Assembly: GCA_023412665.1 (NCBI GenBank)
Contig: JAEZCA010000011.1
Location: 1 to 47,826, forward strand
Direction: 5' to 3'
Source of the DNA: Bacillota bacterium
GTDB lineage: Bacteria; Bacillota; Clostridia; Acetivibrionales; DTU013
DNA: 47,826 bases
The position numbers and the translations under genes were made by a program. The notes beneath the pieces were generated by a model. It was given only the letters and a program-made list of their open reading frames with translations. It did not search any database and was not told the DNA's origin. Shown here one piece after another: positions 40,673-47,826 of the stretch; the first letter of the stretch is position 1, and every line of letters starts with the position of its first letter.

Positions 40673-40809
40673 CTTGTGAAGCTTATGCAAAAGGTCACAG
40701 GTCATGCCTGTGTAGACGACCGAAGCAAAGATGAAGCTGTTTGGCTCAAATAACCGTCTGCTGCACAGCCTCGACAAAGTGCGTTCCATATACCTTTATT
40801 ATCAAATGA

Positions 40810-40861
40810 AAATACTCTTTCCTGGTTTATATCGCTAGTTTTTAGCCAGAAAAGAGTATTT
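40810..40861. terminator. Hairpin terminator candidate
   Basis: 11-bp arms AAATACTCTTT/AAAGAGTATTT, with inner CTGG/CCAG pairing that extends the stem. T-rich in the loop but with no clean T-run after it. Confidence 0.5.
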
Positions 40862-41139
40862 CCTATATGTTTGGTATTCTGCCAATTGAGACACTCCCGC
40901 TTTTTGAAGCCACAATTGAAATGGCAGGTGACTTTCAATAACTCGATAATTGTCTGTTTCGTTGAAAGTATGAAGCCCTTGTATGATCGAAACATCTGCA
41001 TTAGTCTGGCTCACTCTTAAGAAGCGTGAGAAGGTGAGGGTAATAGACCGAATCTTTTTCTAAGATATTTTCTTGTAAGTCAACATATACTTTTTAATAA
41101 AAGGCATCATTTTCGATGACTATTTTTACATGTAATGTA

Positions 41140-41168
41140 TGGACAAACGCATATTAGTAATATATAAT
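41140..41168 (+). promoter_or_regulatory. Promoter of the second Lpl-type importer
   Basis: TGGACA (41140-41145), 17-bp spacer, TATAAT (41163-41168). A start site near 41175 is expected, just before the operator at 41177. Confidence 0.65.
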
Positions 41169-41176
41169 TATATTTG

Positions 41177-41194
41177 TGGTAAAACGTTTGACCA
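41177..41194. promoter_or_regulatory. LacI/CcpA-type operator
   Basis: TGGTAAAACGTTTGACCA, an 18-bp palindrome with one mismatched pair centred on CG, as in operators of LacI-family regulators and cre sites. It lies at about +1 to +20 of the promoter, a normal position for repression. No LacI-family gene is in the window. Confidence 0.65.
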
Positions 41195-41357
41195 TTTAAT
41201 CCGCTTCATTGCTCACATTCTTAGGAGACGACATTTTATTAAGCTCAAACCCCGTTTTTCACCATGCATTTAAATATCGCAATTATTGATTGCACCATGG
41301 ATATGACAATATGTTGAAAAAATTTCAATATATTATTTAAAGAAAGGGGATCAAAGA

Positions 41358-43088
41358 ATGAAGAACACAAAGATTATTGCGTTGTTGTTGGTTGCCGTCA
41401 TGTTTGTTTCTGTTTTTGCGGCATGCGGTGCAACAGAGAAAGAACAACAAGGAGGCGAACAGCCTGGCAACACAGAAACTACTACTCCAGGGAATGATAC
41501 GCCAACCGTTGATCAACCCGAGGACAAAAAGCTTGAACCGATAACATTCACAATGTTTGTTGCCGGTCCTGGCGAAGCACCACCGAAAGACAACAAGATC
41601 GTTAAAAAGATTCAGGAACTCACAGGTGTCACCATTGATTTTGAATTCCTGGTAGGCGACATGGAACAAAAAGTCGGAGTTATGATCGCCGGCGGCGATT
41701 ATCCCGATCTGATCGGCGCTGGACAGGCGCGCGGAAGATTCTTGAATGCAGGCTCCTTTACGGCGCTTGACGAGTATCTCCCCAAATACCCCAATCTCTG
41801 GAAGCATTATGAGCCTTATATGGATACGCTCCGCAGTGTAGCAACAGATAATAAGGTTTACATACTGGACATTTGGAGCCGCGAGTATTGGCTCAATGAC
41901 GGACAGGATGATTTCTACCAGGCTGATTATAACGGCCCGGCTTTCTGGATCCAGAAGGATGTACTCGCATGGGACAATTATTCACAGCCCACTAAATTGG
42001 ATGACTTCTTTGACTTGCTTGACCGTTATGCAAAAGCACATCCCACGATAGACGGCCAGCCCGTCCTGCCCTTCGAAGTACACTCACAGGATTGGCGCTC
42101 ATTCTGTCTGAAAAATGCTCCTCAGCATTTGATCGGCGGACGTAACGAAGGCGACGTGGTTGTTAAGCCCGGTACCCTTGAAGTCGAAATATACCAGAAC
42201 AAAGATTACGCCAGGGACTATTACAAAAAACTCAACGAAGCATACAAGAAAGGCCTTATAAGCCCCGAGACATTCTCCAGGAACTATGACGATTATCTGG
42301 CCACTATTTCCACCGGTCGTGTGCTTGCTATGTTCGACCAGCAGTGGAACTTCCAGGACGGAGAAAACGTATTAACTTCCGAAGGCAAGATCGAGAGGAC
42401 TTATGTCCCCATCGGCGTCAGCTTTGATGGTTCCGCAGTTCCGTACAACAGAGTAAGGAACGAAGGTATCATAGGCGGCAATGGTATGGGTATCAGCGTA
42501 AATTGTAAGGATGTTGAACGCGCTATGCAGTTTATGGATCAGCTGCTTGCAGAGGATGTACAGAAGCTGCTTTACTGGGGTATCGAAGGCGAAGACTACT
42601 ATGTAGAGAATGGCCGTTTCAGACGTACTGCAGAACAGAAAGCCAACTTCGACAATCCTGACTGGAAGCTCGCTAACGCCGGACAGGTCATCGGCGACCA
42701 GTTCCCGAAGATACAGGGCCGTTATTCCGACGGAAACTCTGCTACTCCTGGAACACAGCCGGAGGAAAGACTTGCAAACCAGTTCCCGTATGACAAGGAA
42801 TTCTACCAGAAGTACGGTTTCTACACCAAGTCAGACTTCCTGCCTCTGATGGATCATCCCGGATATCCTGAGGTATGGTCGATATTCTCCACGATGGAGG
42901 ATGACAATGTCGCCAAGCCGATATTTGACCAGATAACAGATCTTCAGAACCGTTACCTGCCAGGTGTTATCATGTCGGATAACTTTGATGCTGCATGGGC
43001 GGAATACGCAAAGAGATACGACAAAGTTGACGCTGCAGCTCTGGAGGCAGAAATCGAAAGTCAGATAAAGGCACGTTTGAAGAAATAA
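41358..43088 (+). CDS. Sugar ABC transporter substrate-binding lipoprotein (LplA type), second system
   Basis: 576 aa. Signal peptide with lipobox F-A-A-C (Cys about 22), then a Gly/Thr/Pro/Asn-rich tether to about residue 55. The mature protein is the large LplA-type solute-binding fold: 'FTMFVAGPGEAPPKDNKIVKKI' start landmark, 'GGDYPDLIGAGQARG', 'FMDQLLAEDVQKLLYWGIEGEDY' and a long helical C-terminus. It is very different from the 8380 protein, so the two importers should have different substrates. It is the first gene of its operon, behind a LacI-type operator, and upstream of its two permeases. The nearby xylosidase suggests xylo-oligosaccharides (inference). Confidence 0.92.
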   Translation: MKNTKIIALLLVAVMFVSVFAACGATEKEQQGGEQPGNTETTTPGNDTPTVDQPEDKKLEPITFTMFVAGPGEAPPKDNKIVKKIQELTGVTIDFEFLVGDMEQKVGVMIAGGDYPDLIGAGQARGRFLNAGSFTALDEYLPKYPNLWKHYEPYMDTLRSVATDNKVYILDIWSREYWLNDGQDDFYQADYNGPAFWIQKDVLAWDNYSQPTKLDDFFDLLDRYAKAHPTIDGQPVLPFEVHSQDWRSFCLKNAPQHLIGGRNEGDVVVKPGTLEVEIYQNKDYARDYYKKLNEAYKKGLISPETFSRNYDDYLATISTGRVLAMFDQQWNFQDGENVLTSEGKIERTYVPIGVSFDGSAVPYNRVRNEGIIGGNGMGISVNCKDVERAMQFMDQLLAEDVQKLLYWGIEGEDYYVENGRFRRTAEQKANFDNPDWKLANAGQVIGDQFPKIQGRYSDGNSATPGTQPEERLANQFPYDKEFYQKYGFYTKSDFLPLMDHPGYPEVWSIFSTMEDDNVAKPIFDQITDLQNRYLPGVIMSDNFDAAWAEYAKRYDKVDAAALEAEIESQIKARLKK

Positions 43089-43115
43089 ACCTGCTCTTCG
43101 TTCATAAAGATGCAG

Positions 43116-43145
43116 AGGCGGCGACCGTAAAGCCGGCCGCCGCCT
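43116..43145 (+). terminator. Intercistronic hairpin between binding protein and permease
   Basis: Stem AGGCGGCG/CGCCGCCT with further partial pairing inside, GC-rich, followed by TCTG. Such structures often protect or limit read-through, so that the binding protein is made in excess of the channel. Confidence 0.5.
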
Positions 43146-43196
43146 TCTGTATGATATCATAAAACAGCTGTGAATCAGAGCTGGGGGGATGGCGAT

Positions 43197-44177
43197 ATGA
43201 CAACCGAAAAGTTAAGTACCGGAAGTGATACAGTAATTCAAAAACCAATTAACAGAAACAGTTTTTGGTATAAGGCTGATAAACAAAAAGAGCTGATCCT
43301 GATTTCTATACCCTTTTTTATTTATATCTTTATTTTTTCATATTTACCGCTGGCGGGTCTCGCCATGGCATTTCAGAATTATAAGCCCCAAAAATCCCTT
43401 TTTGATCAGCAATGGGTTGGTCTCAAGCATTTTAAAAATCTTTTCACCGATCCTGATTTTTACCGTGTGATGCGAAACACGCTGGCGATGAGCGTAATCA
43501 ACCTTGTGCTGGCGTTTGTTACGGCCATAGCGTTTGCGTTGATCTTAAACGAGCTTACGGGGAAATTCACCGGATTCAAGCGAATCGTGCAGACGGTATC
43601 GTATATGCCCCATTTCCTCTCATGGATCATCGTCTGCGGTCTGGTTTCAAATGTCCTTGCGATGGACGGCGGGATCATCAATGAACTGCTGGTGTCATTG
43701 GGAATCATCAAAGAAAAAATACACTTTATGGGGACACCGGAGTACTTCTGGTGGATCGTTGGATTTACGAATGTATGGAAGTCAATGGGCTGGAACAGCA
43801 TAATATATTTGGCAGCGATAACTTCTATCGATCCGGCGCTGTATGAAGCCGCGGCAATAGACGGTTATGGCCGTTTCGGCAGGATGTGGCATATAACCTT
43901 GCCGGGCATAAAGTCGACAATTATCGTCCTTCTTATCCTGAACGCGGGCTGGATCCTCAACGCGGGTTTTGAAGTCCAGTATATCCTGGGTACTAACGGT
44001 CTCGTGCTTGATGTATCGGAAACCATTGATATTTTCGTACTCAAGAGGGGCTTTGGCAGATCCGGTGGTTTTGCCTTCGGAACCGCAGCCGGCATGTTTA
44101 AGACAGTAGTCAGTGCTGCGATCCTGTTGCTTTGCAATAAGATCGCCGGTTGGTTAGGAGAGGAAAAACTGGTCTAG
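43197..44177 (+). CDS. Sugar ABC transporter permease, LplB family, second system
   Basis: 326 aa from ATG 43197 (GGGGGGATGG upstream); the GTG at 43170 is unsupported. The LplB layout is clear: 'LILISIPFFIYIFIFSYLP' as TM1 landmark, 'WVGLKHFKNLFTDPDFYRV', 'VSYMPHFLSWII' and the EAA loop 'LYEAAAIDGYGRFGRMWHITLP'. Six membrane segments. Same family as 6483 with moderate similarity. It pairs with the LplC-type gene 43 bp downstream. No ATPase gene nearby, so a shared MsmX-type ATPase is likely. Confidence 0.93.
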   Translation: MTTEKLSTGSDTVIQKPINRNSFWYKADKQKELILISIPFFIYIFIFSYLPLAGLAMAFQNYKPQKSLFDQQWVGLKHFKNLFTDPDFYRVMRNTLAMSVINLVLAFVTAIAFALILNELTGKFTGFKRIVQTVSYMPHFLSWIIVCGLVSNVLAMDGGIINELLVSLGIIKEKIHFMGTPEYFWWIVGFTNVWKSMGWNSIIYLAAITSIDPALYEAAAIDGYGRFGRMWHITLPGIKSTIIVLLILNAGWILNAGFEVQYILGTNGLVLDVSETIDIFVLKRGFGRSGGFAFGTAAGMFKTVVSAAILLLCNKIAGWLGEEKLV

Positions 44178-44220
44178 CAAAACGTTTACGTTGCGCTATT
44201 CGGCTTGGAGGTATATATAA

Positions 44221-45105
44221 ATGAAAAAATCAAACGGTGATAAGGTTATTGATGGAATCATTGTGCTCTTAATGCTGGTGGTCGTAGTTGTTATGTTGTA
44301 TCCGCTCTGGAATACGTTGATCACATCATTCAATGAAGCAAGAGATTCAATAAAAGGCTCGCTCTACCTGTGGCCGAGAATATGGACGCTTTTTAACTAT
44401 CAAAGCGTGTTTAAGACAGAAAAGGTATTTAACGCCTTTATAGTGTCGGTCGCCCGTACAGTGATCACAATGGCGCTAAATGTGCTTTTCTCGGCTTTGC
44501 TCGCATATGTACTGAGCCGCAAGGAATTTATGTTCCGAAAGTTTTTCACAGTATTTCTGGTAATGACGATGTACCTGAACGCAGGACTGATCCCACAGTA
44601 TTTCCTGTACCGTGAGCTGGGGCTGATCGACACCTTTTGGGTCTATATAATCCCTTCGCTGGTGGGAGCATTCAACGTTATCGTCATACGCACCTATATA
44701 AATTCATTGCCGCCATCTCTTGTGGAATCCGCGAGGATCGATGGAGCCAGCGAACTTAGAATATTTTTCAACATTATTTTTCCGCTATGTAAACCGGTTT
44801 TGGCCACTGTTGCCCTGTGGGTCGCCGTCGGCGCATGGAACTCATGGTTCGACTCCTTCATTTTTGCGCCAAAGCAGGAATTGAGTACCCTTCAATATGA
44901 GATGATGAAGATATTATCATCATCCATGCAGTCGGGGGTCAGACAACCGGATTATCTGGCCGCATCAAATCAAACACGTAACATGGTCACACCGAACTCA
45001 TTGCGCGCGGCCATGACTATCGTAGCGACCGTACCTATACTAATTGTCTATCCATTCCTTCAGAAATACTTTGTAACAGTTAACATCGGCAGTGTCAAAG
45101 AGTAA
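44221..45105 (+). CDS. Sugar ABC transporter permease, LplC/YtcP family, second system
   Basis: 294 aa with six membrane segments. Family marks are 'YPLWNTLITSFNEARDS', 'SALLAYVLSRKEFMFRK', the EAA region 'LPPSLVESARIDGASELRIF' and the tail 'YPFLQKYFVTVNIGSVKE'. GGAGG lies upstream of the ATG. It ends the plus-strand operon and is followed at once by a bidirectional terminator and the convergent xylosidase gene. Confidence 0.93.
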   Translation: MKKSNGDKVIDGIIVLLMLVVVVVMLYPLWNTLITSFNEARDSIKGSLYLWPRIWTLFNYQSVFKTEKVFNAFIVSVARTVITMALNVLFSALLAYVLSRKEFMFRKFFTVFLVMTMYLNAGLIPQYFLYRELGLIDTFWVYIIPSLVGAFNVIVIRTYINSLPPSLVESARIDGASELRIFFNIIFPLCKPVLATVALWVAVGAWNSWFDSFIFAPKQELSTLQYEMMKILSSSMQSGVRQPDYLAASNQTRNMVTPNSLRAAMTIVATVPILIVYPFLQKYFVTVNIGSVKE

Positions 45106-45110
45106 AAGCT

Positions 45111-45135
45111 AAGGTGCCAGGATTCCTGGCACCTT
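45111..45135. terminator. Bidirectional terminator between importer and xylosidase genes
   Basis: Perfect 11-bp stem AAGGTGCCAGG/CCTGGCACCTT with a 3-nt loop. ATTTATTC follows on the plus side, between the two convergent genes. Confidence 0.85.
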
Positions 45136-45141
45136 ATTTAT

Positions 45142-47130
45142 TCATATTTTAATCTTTTCAGAGGACGATGCGAACGGGCCAGGGATAACATGTACACCAC
45201 GGTGATTCCCGAAGTAGTCTGTGTCAAAGCGTATTGGAGTTCCGTCTGTGTTTTCAAAGTATTGCTCCGGCTCGAAGGCTTTTCCGAGAACCTCGGTGTT
45301 GATCATCCGATCGCTGAAATCCTTGATGCAGTCATATATATTTGTGCTCAGATAATATTCGCCGTCTTTCTCCACCAGCTCTACTTTAAGTCCCTTATCG
45401 CAGTTTTCAACGGTCAGGCCATTCACTTCATTTTTCCATGGCTTGGCGCCGTTCAGATAAACATTCCCTTCGCTCCAGACTGGCAGGTGACCCATATGAG
45501 CAGATTCTAAAGCTCTCATGTTTGGACGCTGAGAAAAGTCAAACTGCGCAATCCATTCATCATAGGTTGGGTAATCATCGAAAACGTGCGTACCGACTTG
45601 TCTGTTTTCCCGTCTGCTGACTACACTTTGATCATCGTATGTCACATAGTCCTCCGAAGGCCATTTCTGGACAAAGATATTGTTATAGAAACGGTTGTCT
45701 CCATGAAGAAAGGTCATAAAGCCCATCACTTCCGTACGGTGTGGAATGTGATATGGTGTATAACGCCAAGTCGTTCCTCCGCCGACATCAGTTAATGCAC
45801 CGCAGACTAGGTTGTGAACCATAGCCACACCCTGTGTCGCAAAACGAAGGCTTGCGTCTGAGAGCAGAATATTGTTATCGATCAGTGTTGGGCCATGGCT
45901 GACTTCTACAAATATGTCCTGAGACATCATACTTCCCGGAAGATTTTTGGCAAAGGGAGGGCGCTGATTGTCATGCAACAGGTTCTGGGTAATACGTGTG
46001 CCCTGTGCTTCCCAGTCACACCAGACTCCCATCGTGCAATGGTGTATATGGTTGCGGCGTATGAGCACATCTATGGCTGCATGCATTTTTATCCCGGAGA
46101 TCTCAGCACCGCCAAGCTCCATCATATTATTGATATGGTGGATATGGTTGTCCTCGATGATACTGAACACACCGCCCATTCGGCCGATGATGCCGCCCTG
46201 TTCACAGTGATGGATATTGCAGCGGCGAATTATGTGACTGCCGATCCTTTCCTTCAGCCATCCATGGTACTGGCCGCGGCAAACAGCGTCCCTTTCCATC
46301 TGGGTAGGACTCTTTACATGCTTATTTGTAAAATAATGCTCGTTGTCAGTGTCGAGATATTTGCCCAGAGAAATGCCCGCGCATTTGCTGTTCGAGATTT
46401 CGCAATCCTCAATGATCCAGCCACAACTCCAGTGAGGGCCGATCATACCATCCTGAAAAGCTGCAGGCGGTGCCCAGGTGGTGGCAGCCTTATCGATTCT
46501 AAAGCCTCTGACTGTATGATAATCGATACCCGTTATTGAAGGCATAAAGCACCTGCGGCGTACATTGATCTCTATATTTTCCTCATTTGGGTCTTGACCC
46601 TGAAAATTGGCGTATATGATCGTTTCATCAGCAGCTGTGTCCTGCTCGGTATACCATTTATAAACAGAATCCTCCGGCACCCAGCTGCACTCATAATTCT
46701 CGCCCTTGATGCACTCTTCCAAAGATGTGGCTTCATACATCGCCTTATCATTTAAGTAGACACAGCCGGTATGCTTGTTCGGCGTCGCAAAGTACCAGTC
46801 ACCATACACTAAAGTTGTATAAGGATTGTATTCGCCGAAAACACTGTTTGCGATACGGCATACCCAGACATTTTCCTTGTAATGCTGCCAGCTTTTTATT
46901 TGCTCCGCGCCGGTGATCACAGCGCCAAGAGGCGTTGTACTGGTATAAGTGATACGGGCATTTTCAGTGCCGGGATGGACCGGATCTACATATTCCCGGT
47001 ATATCCCCGGTGCCACCATCACTTCATCACCTGGAAGCGCCAGCTTTGCAGCCTCATTGATCCGCCGCAACGGTCTCTCAATGGAACCATTGCCGTCTTT
47101 TGCAGCATTTGCATCTACATAGTATTTCAT
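45142..47130 (-). CDS. GH120 family beta-xylosidase-like, right-handed beta-helix glycosidase
   Basis: 662 aa, no signal peptide, so cytoplasmic. From memory it matches XylC of Thermoanaerobacterium saccharolyticum (GH120) over most of its length: 'FGEYNPYTTLVYGDWYF', 'YANFQGQDPNEE', 'GPHWSCGWIIEDCEI', 'GIKMHAAIDV'. The GH120 nucleophile Asp (D382 in XylC) is Asp372 in 'WCDWEAQGT', and the acid/base Glu (E405) is Glu409 in 'DIFVEVSHGP'. Both are present, but the spacing is 37 instead of 23 residues because of a 14-residue Pro/Met/Ser-containing insertion between them. The enzyme should remove xylose from xylo-oligosaccharides taken up by the adjacent importer. GGAGGG precedes the ATG. Confidence 0.9.
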   Translation of the reverse strand: MKYYVDANAAKDGNGSIERPLRRINEAAKLALPGDEVMVAPGIYREYVDPVHPGTENARITYTSTTPLGAVITGAEQIKSWQHYKENVWVCRIANSVFGEYNPYTTLVYGDWYFATPNKHTGCVYLNDKAMYEATSLEECIKGENYECSWVPEDSVYKWYTEQDTAADETIIYANFQGQDPNEENIEINVRRRCFMPSITGIDYHTVRGFRIDKAATTWAPPAAFQDGMIGPHWSCGWIIEDCEISNSKCAGISLGKYLDTDNEHYFTNKHVKSPTQMERDAVCRGQYHGWLKERIGSHIIRRCNIHHCEQGGIIGRMGGVFSIIEDNHIHHINNMMELGGAEISGIKMHAAIDVLIRRNHIHHCTMGVWCDWEAQGTRITQNLLHDNQRPPFAKNLPGSMMSQDIFVEVSHGPTLIDNNILLSDASLRFATQGVAMVHNLVCGALTDVGGGTTWRYTPYHIPHRTEVMGFMTFLHGDNRFYNNIFVQKWPSEDYVTYDDQSVVSRRENRQVGTHVFDDYPTYDEWIAQFDFSQRPNMRALESAHMGHLPVWSEGNVYLNGAKPWKNEVNGLTVENCDKGLKVELVEKDGEYYLSTNIYDCIKDFSDRMINTEVLGKAFEPEQYFENTDGTPIRFDTDYFGNHRGVHVIPGPFASSSEKIKI

Positions 47131-47166
47131 GATAGCCCTCCTATTATCTTAACGGTATCTTAACGA

Positions 47167-47231
47167 GGTCAGGCTTGCATAATTCCCTTATTCGATGCTC
47201 TGACGAGCAAGAAAATTATGCAAGCCTGACC
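47167..47231. repeat. Long perfect hairpin, possible terminator or small mobile element
   Basis: 18-bp perfect arms GGTCAGGCTTGCATAATT (47167-47184) and AATTATGCAAGCCTGACC (47214-47231) with a 29-nt loop. It lies between the GNAT stop and the xylosidase start, both on the minus strand. There is no T-run, so it is more like a REP/MITE-type palindrome than a simple terminator. Confidence 0.6.
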
Positions 47232-47241
47232 CCGCAACCTT

Positions 47242-47691
47242 TTACAGCTTTCTTTTCAAATAAATCATATCCACCAGCTGCTTTCCATCCTCATACATGG
47301 GATGGTCGTAATTATCAATAAAAAAGTTTTTTGCGATGTGTGATTTTTCAAATTCACATTTCCCGTAGAAATTAAGCGTCATAGGGCTGTCGCCTGTTCC
47401 AACATACAGCTCGGTGCCGGATCTGCCTTTGCAGTAATCGGCAATAAATGAGATCAGCTGTTGTCCATATCCTTTCCGTTGATATTCAGGAACGGTAACA
47501 ATATTCTTGATTTCATAAACGCCGGGCTGCTCCTGGGTAACGACGCAAAGCGCTTTGACGCCATCATCACACAATGCGAACATATCACCGCGATATAAAT
47601 ATTTCTCTATCATATCTACCTGTTCATCTGCAATAAGCAGTAAGTCCATGTACTTTGTTTTATCGCTGTCAGCGATTTTGACAATTTCCAT
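47242..47691 (-). CDS. GNAT family N-acetyltransferase
   Basis: 149 aa from ATG 47691 (GGGAGAA upstream on the minus strand); a GTG at 47736 would add 15 basic residues without support. The GNAT core is seen: beta-4 'YEIKNIVTVPEYQRKGYGQQLI', with the acetyl-CoA P-loop R/Q-x-x-G-x-G as 'QRKGYG' (about 76-81), and 'LNFYGKCEFEKS' near the end. It transfers an acetyl group to an amine of unknown identity. Upstream of the xylosidase on the same strand but separated by the 18-bp hairpin. Confidence 0.87.
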   Translation of the reverse strand: MEIVKIADSDKTKYMDLLLIADEQVDMIEKYLYRGDMFALCDDGVKALCVVTQEQPGVYEIKNIVTVPEYQRKGYGQQLISFIADYCKGRSGTELYVGTGDSPMTLNFYGKCEFEKSHIAKNFFIDNYDHPMYEDGKQLVDMIYLKRKL

Positions 47692-47779
47692 TAGAAATTC
47701 TCCCTTTCGTTTTCTTTTTAGGACTCTGCCATGCACAATGTTTCCTGCTTTTCCTTATGGTTCATCCCCCCTTTTCTCT

Positions 47780-47788
47780 ATTATAACA
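47780..47788 (-). promoter_or_regulatory. Extended -10 promoter candidate for the GNAT gene
   Basis: Minus strand TGTTATAAT: a perfect -10 box with the TG extension, about 90 bp before the GNAT start. No good -35 box is seen, which the TG extension can compensate for. Confidence 0.45.
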
Positions 47789-47826
47789 CGTCGGTTCAAA
47801 GAATAATTTTCGTTTGTAGAAAAATT

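Larger units (their letters stand above)
40673..41357. other. Intergenic region with terminator and control region of the second sugar importer
   Basis: About 680 bp. It holds an in-frame 24-codon tail after the hemerythrin stop, the hairpin at 40810-40861, a 24-codon unrecognised ORF (40867-40941), then AT-rich DNA with the importer promoter and operator (41140-41194) and a leader of about 180 nt. The scraps are too short to name. Confidence 0.6.

Noticed and set aside
40679..40800. Possible riboswitch-like GC-rich stretch after the second bacteriohemerythrin
   Set aside because: I compared it with the c-di-GMP-I pattern from memory; only fragments of a loop resemble it, the helices do not, and the position is downstream of a gene rather than before one.
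45190..47163. Plus-strand ORFs of 60-214 codons opposite the GH120 gene
   Set aside because: They are antisense shadows; the minus-strand frame matches GH120 throughout, with catalytic residues.

Overview
The window looks like a chromosomal segment of a saccharolytic, anaerobic, Gram-positive bacterium, most likely a member of the Clostridia (Bacillota). This rests on gene families and signals, not on a database search. The signals are strong AGGAGG-type ribosome binding sites, frequent TTG/GTG starts, sigmaA-like promoters, an S-layer-homology protein, two Lpl-type sugar ABC transporters, bacteriohemerythrins, a GlpABC-like FAD/FAD/DUF1667 trio, a YdjGHI-type SPFH operon and a GH120 beta-xylosidase. 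I see no rRNA, tRNA, CRISPR array, prophage or intact insertion sequence.

Layout. (1) 1-2.7 kb: C-terminal part of a large cell-surface protein with Ig-like and chitobiase-C-like domains and three SLH repeats. (2) 3.4-13.2 kb: a long co-directional operon. It holds a FadR-type GntR regulator with its own operator, a GmhB-like HAD phosphatase with an altered motif, an AtuA/DUF1446 protein with its DUF4387 partner, a complete LplB/LplC/lipoprotein sugar importer, and two different ADP-ribosylglycohydrolase (ARH)-fold enzymes. One of these ARH enzymes is fused to two beta-sandwich-like regions. The set suggests import and intracellular dismantling of an unidentified glycoside. (3) 13.3-16.6 kb: a YitT membrane protein, the remnant of a pirin gene, a QueD-like protein that has lost its catalytic cysteine and gained a zinc ribbon, and a minus-strand MarR/PNPOx/flavin-reductase operon. 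(4) 16.9-20.1 kb: an SPFH (YdjI), zinc-ribbon membrane protein (YdjG) and TPM-domain (YdjH) operon.

(5) 20.3-37.6 kb: a divergent DeoR repressor and a ~16-kb catabolic cluster. It encodes an M20 deacylase, a NitT/TauT-type ABC importer with two different ATPases, two permeases and one lipoprotein, and an AmiE/AmiF-type amidase. These are followed by a small protein, a cupin, an SDR, an FGGY kinase, a HisA-like TIM-barrel protein, the GlpABC-like trio, a flavin reductase and an MFS transporter. One ATPase has lost both its catalytic glutamate and its H-loop histidine while the other is intact, which suggests an asymmetric heterodimeric importer. The logical flow is uptake of an amide-containing compound, hydrolysis of the C-N bond, and oxidation and phosphorylation of a polyol-like part. 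The substrate is unknown.

(6) 37.9-41.3 kb: a divergent alpha/beta hydrolase/MerR pair with a textbook 19-bp-spacer MerR-type promoter, two bacteriohemerythrins, and non-coding DNA with gene scraps. (7) 41.4-47.7 kb: a second Lpl-type sugar importer behind a promoter with a LacI-type operator, a convergent cytoplasmic GH120 beta-xylosidase, and a GNAT acetyltransferase.

An ~80-bp hairpin-rich repeat occurs at 3.07 kb and, inverted, at 39.29 kb. A diverged relative lies between genes of the catabolic cluster at 29.3 kb. The best candidates for undescribed biology are the ARH/AtuA/DUF4387/Lpl operon and the amidase/asymmetric-ABC/kinase cluster.
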